Shown: positions 45,873 to 49,836 of the stretch, in pieces | Position numbering within the stretch: position 1 is the first letter of the stretch | How the letters are laid out: every line of letters begins with the position of its first letter | Source of the DNA: Fulvivirga lutimaris | Lineage (GTDB): Bacteria; Bacteroidota; Bacteroidia; Cytophagales; Cyclobacteriaceae | Length of the DNA: 49,836 bases | NCBI RefSeq assembly: GCF_009711525.1 | Contig: NZ_SMLV01000425.1 | Span: 1-49,836 of the forward strand | Direction of reading: 5' to 3' | The notes under the pieces: model-generated | Databases searched by the model: none | Seen by the model: the letters and a program-made list of their open reading frames with translations, nothing else | What the model was told of the DNA's origin: nothing | Made by a program: the position numbers and the translations under genes

Positions 45873-46690
45873 AGGAGGTAGAAAATAGGAAAAAGAAAGA
45901 TTCCATCTCCTGCATAGCGATAGTATTTGATTATGTAAGTATTTTCTCTTCTCCAGAAGATGATTTGCAAAACCCCAAACATAGATGCAAGAAGTACCGA
46001 TTCCCTTACAAACCCTAATACTGTTAAATAGGTAATCAAAGCAATACCTACTAACCCCAAAACCTTTAGTACAACCAAGGTAATGGGTTCTCCTGCGGCC
46101 ATGACAAACGAAGGAAATTTGGCATTCAAATCTTCCTTCTGGTCCATCAATGAAAATACCAGCAAATTGAATAGAACAATAATAAAAAAGATAGAAATGA
46201 CCAACAACTGAAAATTAGAAATAGGATTCGTCATTTGGCTCACTGGACCAAGGCAAATGCCTGCTGTGTAAATTATAGCGATTACCAACTCTTTATGAAG
46301 TATGAATTTACTTTTCAGAAAATGAATAGATAAAAAGTAAACCAGTACAGCACTGCTTAGGACTGTACCGTATAGTAATGTTTTGTAAGGTATAAAGGGA
46401 AGCAAACAAGCGGTAAGTAGAATGGTAAAGATCAGGGCTTTGGTAAGTATAGAAGAGTGTCTTTTATGAAACGCTAGCCTGGCACTAAGCTGATCGGCTT
46501 TGCTGTTCTTAGCATCTAGCAAATGGTCGAAGGTGTAGATAGACCAAACTACCAGACCCAATATAAGTAGTGAAGTATTAGAATATTTAATATCGGTAAT
46601 TATTGAAAGAAAGATAGAAGAGATAATTGAACCGATTACTACATCAATACTCAGATGATTTATAGTTATGAAGGATAAAAACTTCTGCAT
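45869..46690 (-). CDS. UbiA-superfamily-like membrane prenyltransferase
   Basis: A 273-residue protein with about eight or nine membrane helices and the two Asp-rich loops of the UbiA fold in reduced form: FDHLLD (D55, D59) after helix 2 and MDQKED (D183, D187) after helix 6, followed by KFPS. The canonical NDxxD asparagine is missing. These loops normally bind prenyl diphosphate through Mg2+. The acceptor is unknown. The ATG start sits directly after the T-run of an intrinsic terminator, so how it is expressed is unclear (see findings). Overlaps the methyltransferase gene by 4 bases. Confidence 0.7.
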   Translation of the reverse strand: MQKFLSFITINHLSIDVVIGSIISSIFLSIITDIKYSNTSLLILGLVVWSIYTFDHLLDAKNSKADQLSARLAFHKRHSSILTKALIFTILLTACLLPFIPYKTLLYGTVLSSAVLVYFLSIHFLKSKFILHKELVIAIIYTAGICLGPVSQMTNPISNFQLLVISIFFIIVLFNLLVFSLMDQKEDLNAKFPSFVMAAGEPITLVVLKVLGLVGIALITYLTVLGFVRESVLLASMFGVLQIIFWRRENTYIIKYYRYAGDGIFLFPIFYLL

Positions 46691-46728
46691 AAAAAAAGAG
46701 CCTAACTCTAAAGTTAGGCTCTTTTTTT
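46691..46728 (-). terminator. Intrinsic terminator abutting a start codon
   Basis: A 17-bp perfect stem (46691-46707 with 46712-46728; core AGAGCCTAACT) with a 4-base loop. On the minus strand it ends in seven T and then ATG, the start codon of the UbiA-like gene. It terminates the transcript of the 741-residue lipoprotein (stop at 46746). Confidence 0.88.
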
Positions 46729-46745
46729 ATTAATCAAGTCAAAAA

Positions 46746-48971
46746 CTAGTTGTGATCAACACCTTTAACACCTGTTCCGAAGTCAATGTCAATAACTCTA
46801 GTGTCGCCAGATCTTAAAGTTATATTAGAAACACTTGGGAAGCTGTAGTTTCTCTCATCAACAGCTTGATTTAAGTTTGGTAAATAACCAGTACCACCGT
46901 TAGTGATTTCCCAACCGCCATTCCAATTGAATTCACCAGTTGCTAATAGATTACCACCAGTTGCCGTTGCTGTGGCGCCAGATCCAGGTGCACCTACTGC
47001 AGAAGGCTCAATAGTAATTAAAGGAATAGCTGTGTAACCCTCACCTTCTTCGTCAATATTATCAATATCGTTAATTGAACCATCCTCGTTTACATCACCG
47101 TCATCCATAGATGCTACAGCCTGAATAGATCCACCTTTTGTAACCAAAACAGATGGCATTTCATCAGAGAAGAATGAAGTCTTATAACTTGCTGTTTGAT
47201 CCTTATATACAATGTTTCCGGATCCATCAACAGTTAAAAGAGTAGATGTTAAATCACTAGAGCTACCTGTTTCAATATTTGTTGCACTACCACTAGTAAA
47301 ATTATCTCTAGTGCCAGTACCAACCTCTAGGTAAGTAAATTCTATATCGTCAGGCAACAAAGCATAAGGAACTGTATTGCCACTGTTATCAAGAGCGAAT
47401 GTCCATTGCGTTCCAAATTGAAGTACACTTATAGCTGCCTGAGTAGTAGCTCCACCGCCTGAGAAAGTAAAGGTTGGTGAAGTATAGTCATCGCCAGTAT
47501 CAACCATAAATATTCTTTCTAATCTACCCATTCCAACAGCTGTACCATCTCCGCCACCAGCAAATGAAATTTCAAAACCAGTTACTTCGTCTGCAATCTC
47601 ATCCCAGTTGTTTGCTTCGAAACCAGGACCGGTTCCAGCATTGATACCTGCGGTAATCTCAGCCTGACCAATTTCACCAGAGCCATTAGCAGTAGCCGTA
47701 AAGTTATCAGCAAAGATTGGGTTTGAATCTTCATCCAGGTAGTTAATTGTCACAGTATAGTCATTGTCAGCTACAAGCCCTGTTCCTACTGTAGTAACTG
47801 TTGCTGAAGTATACATCCACTCTAAATATGCCATTGCTGTAGCTCCTGTGCCTGTACCTCCGTCAGCAACTGCAACAGTCGGTGTGGTTGTATAGCCCGA
47901 GCCTAGATTTGTAACCTGTAAAACTATGTCAGTATTAATTTCATTTGGGAGAGTAAAGTTGTTCCCATCTTGAAAAGTGAAAGTAGGAATAGATCTACCA
48001 ACTCTTGCAAATGAGCCCATAGTAAATCCTTCTCCTGCTGGATCTGGAGCATTAAATACAGTTCTTACACCAACAACAGCAGGGATATTATAAAAGTCTG
48101 AACTATAATTAAAAATGTTCCAGCTTGGCCCAAAATTAGTTGCAACGTCTAAGTATTCAGGTCTATCTAAATCAACATTATTAACTCTTGAAACAGCTAT
48201 TCTTTGGGTTGCACTTACATTTGGCACTATTAGATCAAATTGAACGCCAGCAGGTACTGTCATAGAATATGCTCCTGTGGTAGCATCAACATCAGCTGAA
48301 CCTAAATCAAGAACGTTGTCATTGGTCGCAAGAAAGTACGTTAAACCAGCAAGTGAAGACGCTTGTGTTAAAGCATCATCAAAATCTGCCACTAGTGCAA
48401 CTCCTGTTGGAAATTCGGTAGTAGTGTTAGTTACGTCAGTCTCTATTGTAACTGTACCTTGCACTGTAGCCGTAGCCGCTGAAGCTCCTAAAACAGTGAT
48501 AATCGCACTTTCAGTTACAGGAGTAGGTATAATCACACCATTGACGATTTGGTAATGAACTCCTTGTTGGATTGAACCAAAATCGGCATTTAGAGTAGCT
48601 GGAATGATAGAACCTCCAGAAACAGATATTACATTTCCTCCGATTGCAACTCTATTAAATAAAGCTAAACCAGCAGCATTAGTGGTAACAGTTTGCTCAT
48701 CTAGCCCACCAGATCCCAATGAAGCCGCCATAGTTACAGTAAGACCTTCTACACCATTTCCATCTGTATCTACAACCTTGAGTTGAAAGCCTACTAATTC
48801 TCCTGCCTCATTAAGAGCAGCAACATTTTGAGCTTTAATTGAGTCTTGTCTTGCATTTACAAGATCATTTTGAGCATTTAAAAGATCCTCTTCAGAGAAA
48901 TCATCGTCACATGATGTAGCCAACAAGCCAACACCAAGTAGCATTAATAATAAAAATTTGAATTGTTTCAT
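46746..48971 (-). CDS. Large repeat-containing lipoprotein of unknown function
   Basis: A 741-residue lipoprotein: signal peptide with lipobox ATSC (C21) followed by the acidic DDDFSEED tail, then a short coiled-coil stretch (28-55). Residues 60-125 form an Ig-like or carboxypeptidase-regulatory-like domain (VDTDGNGVEGLTV, TTNAAGLALF). The rest is beta-rich and Gly/Thr-rich, with at least four copies of a short motif: GSGYTTTP (357), GDDYTSPT (493), GEGYTAIP (643) and GTGYLPN (693), usually followed by a GxGATA-type segment. Probably a surface or outer-membrane structural lipoprotein. It is co-oriented with and 40 bases after an outer-membrane barrel gene. I do not recognise its family. Confidence 0.8.
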   Translation of the reverse strand: MKQFKFLLLMLLGVGLLATSCDDDFSEEDLLNAQNDLVNARQDSIKAQNVAALNEAGELVGFQLKVVDTDGNGVEGLTVTMAASLGSGGLDEQTVTTNAAGLALFNRVAIGGNVISVSGGSIIPATLNADFGSIQQGVHYQIVNGVIIPTPVTESAIITVLGASAATATVQGTVTIETDVTNTTTEFPTGVALVADFDDALTQASSLAGLTYFLATNDNVLDLGSADVDATTGAYSMTVPAGVQFDLIVPNVSATQRIAVSRVNNVDLDRPEYLDVATNFGPSWNIFNYSSDFYNIPAVVGVRTVFNAPDPAGEGFTMGSFARVGRSIPTFTFQDGNNFTLPNEINTDIVLQVTNLGSGYTTTPTVAVADGGTGTGATAMAYLEWMYTSATVTTVGTGLVADNDYTVTINYLDEDSNPIFADNFTATANGSGEIGQAEITAGINAGTGPGFEANNWDEIADEVTGFEISFAGGGDGTAVGMGRLERIFMVDTGDDYTSPTFTFSGGGATTQAAISVLQFGTQWTFALDNSGNTVPYALLPDDIEFTYLEVGTGTRDNFTSGSATNIETGSSSDLTSTLLTVDGSGNIVYKDQTASYKTSFFSDEMPSVLVTKGGSIQAVASMDDGDVNEDGSINDIDNIDEEGEGYTAIPLITIEPSAVGAPGSGATATATGGNLLATGEFNWNGGWEITNGGTGYLPNLNQAVDERNYSFPSVSNITLRSGDTRVIDIDFGTGVKGVDHN

Positions 48972-49011
48972 TTTCTATTGAGTTTAATTAAAAGACTTGG
49001 TTTAAAATTTA

Positions 49012-49776
49012 TTAAAATGTAAAGATTTGATAAGCAAAGTTGATGCTGAAAGATTGTGAATAAAGGTTTTCAGTTACCTGAGGGTCTGCAATACCAACAG
49101 CATTTAAGTTGTTGATACCTCTTTGGTACCTAAATTCAGTGGTAAAAGTATTACCATTGTCAAGAGCAAAATCAAGAGCAAAACCACCAAAAAAGCTAAA
49201 GTTTGATGCATTTATGTCCCCTCCTATATTCTCCTCTAGATTAGAAAGTAACACTTGATTGCCATTGTTGAAGTTGAAAACCGCATCTCGCTGCTCGAAA
49301 GCACCGAAAACATAGGCATAACTAAAGCCAACAATGAATTTTGGTGTAATCGCTGACTCTTCCATGTCAGGAAGACTTATTCGTGCCGATAGAGGAATTT
49401 CTATGCTGTGCAAAAGAACCGATCTGTTCTTGTAGTCCACTGAGGAAATTCCATTAAGAAAATCTGACGAAATGTCCGCTGACGTTTCGTAGCTTCTCTC
49501 AAAATCATGACGGCCGCCACCAAATAGTGTATACTTAATCTCTCCCTGAGCTTCTAAAAAGCCCAAGACCTGGTACCTTGCAAAACCTCCAACATTTGTA
49601 CCCATTGTTATGCCGGGTTGTGTAAAGGAATTGAAATTTGTTCCTGCTGTAGCTCCTACTTTTAGTTGCGCCTTTGTTTCAGCAGTAAATGCGAACAAAA
49701 AAGCCACCAAAAATACAGATAACAGCCATTTACGTTTAGTCTGTTTTACTTCCATATTATCATCTTTATTTATCAT
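49012..49776 (-). CDS. Outer-membrane beta-barrel protein
   Basis: A 254-residue protein with a signal peptide ending at ETKAQ and a beta-barrel body: LKVGATAGTNFNSF at the start, alternating strands (YQVLGFLEAQGEIKYT, SFFGGFALDFALD, FTTEFRYQRG) and a C-terminal aromatic strand SFSINFAYQIFTF. It matches the porin-family/PorT-like barrels of Bacteroidota. An internal ATG at 49755 (MEVKQ) would also give a good signal peptide and 247 residues; the choice is open. Probably co-transcribed with the downstream 741-residue lipoprotein, which it may hold or export. Only 60 bases of upstream DNA are visible and I see no promoter there. Confidence 0.78.
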   Translation of the reverse strand: MINKDDNMEVKQTKRKWLLSVFLVAFLFAFTAETKAQLKVGATAGTNFNSFTQPGITMGTNVGGFARYQVLGFLEAQGEIKYTLFGGGRHDFERSYETSADISSDFLNGISSVDYKNRSVLLHSIEIPLSARISLPDMEESAITPKFIVGFSYAYVFGAFEQRDAVFNFNNGNQVLLSNLEENIGGDINASNFSFFGGFALDFALDNGNTFTTEFRYQRGINNLNAVGIADPQVTENLYSQSFSINFAYQIFTF

Positions 49777-49836
49777 TAATTAATAGTTCAATTGTTAAAG
49801 ATTTAGTTAATTTTTATGTAAGGGATAGCTATAATA

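Overview
The window looks like a chromosomal segment of a member of the Bacteroidota, most likely a marine-type Cytophagales bacterium. The reasons are: a type IX secretion (T9SS) C-terminal sorting domain on a large PKD-repeat protein, several small outer-membrane beta-barrels, an ATP synthase a subunit with a secretory N-terminus and long N-terminal extension, lipoproteins with Bacteroidota-style signal peptides, AT-rich intergenic DNA, scarce Shine-Dalgarno sequences, and TAnnTTTG-type -7 promoter elements. I see no tRNA, rRNA, CRISPR array, transposase, integrase or phage gene. No gene-free stretch exceeds 300 bases.

Layout. 1-5020: F1Fo ATP synthase operon atpB-E-F-H-A-G (beta and epsilon genes absent here), closed by a strong terminator. 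5037-7865: secreted M16 metallopeptidase. 7938-18244: leftward housekeeping genes (glyQS, an M90-type peptidase, dgt, an RND-type exporter, ileS, lspA). 18276-23876: two tandem paralogous histidine kinases and a CPA2 cation/proton antiporter. 23939-27908: intact mazG, a lipoprotein serine peptidase, a DUF418 membrane protein and a decayed mazG 3' fragment. 27990-29189: a small four-cysteine membrane protein and a frameshifted Ca2+/Na+ antiporter gene. 29350-31894: glmM and a cysteine desulfurase, rightward.

31889-37601: a leftward surface-protein operon (beta-helix protein, 1165-residue T9SS PKD protein, small lipoprotein, outer-membrane barrel). 37741-43145: leftward multi-PAS histidine kinase, GNAT-like protein, VTT membrane protein and ferrochelatase. 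43303-44511: hydrolase-OsmC fusion. 44512-46690: leftward UbiA-like enzyme, methyltransferase and DJ-1-like lipoprotein. 46691-49776: an outer-membrane barrel followed by a 741-residue repeat lipoprotein, ending in a terminator.

Most of this is ordinary core genome. The best second-look items are: the swapped GIHH class I signature in IleRS; the one-base frameshift in the antiporter; the mazG relic; the perfect hairpin between atpE and atpF; the terminator whose T-run abuts the start codon of the UbiA-like gene; the paired four-cysteine insert in ferrochelatase; and the repeat architecture of the T9SS protein. I did not find a clearly new multi-gene defence or biosynthetic system, and I do not claim one.
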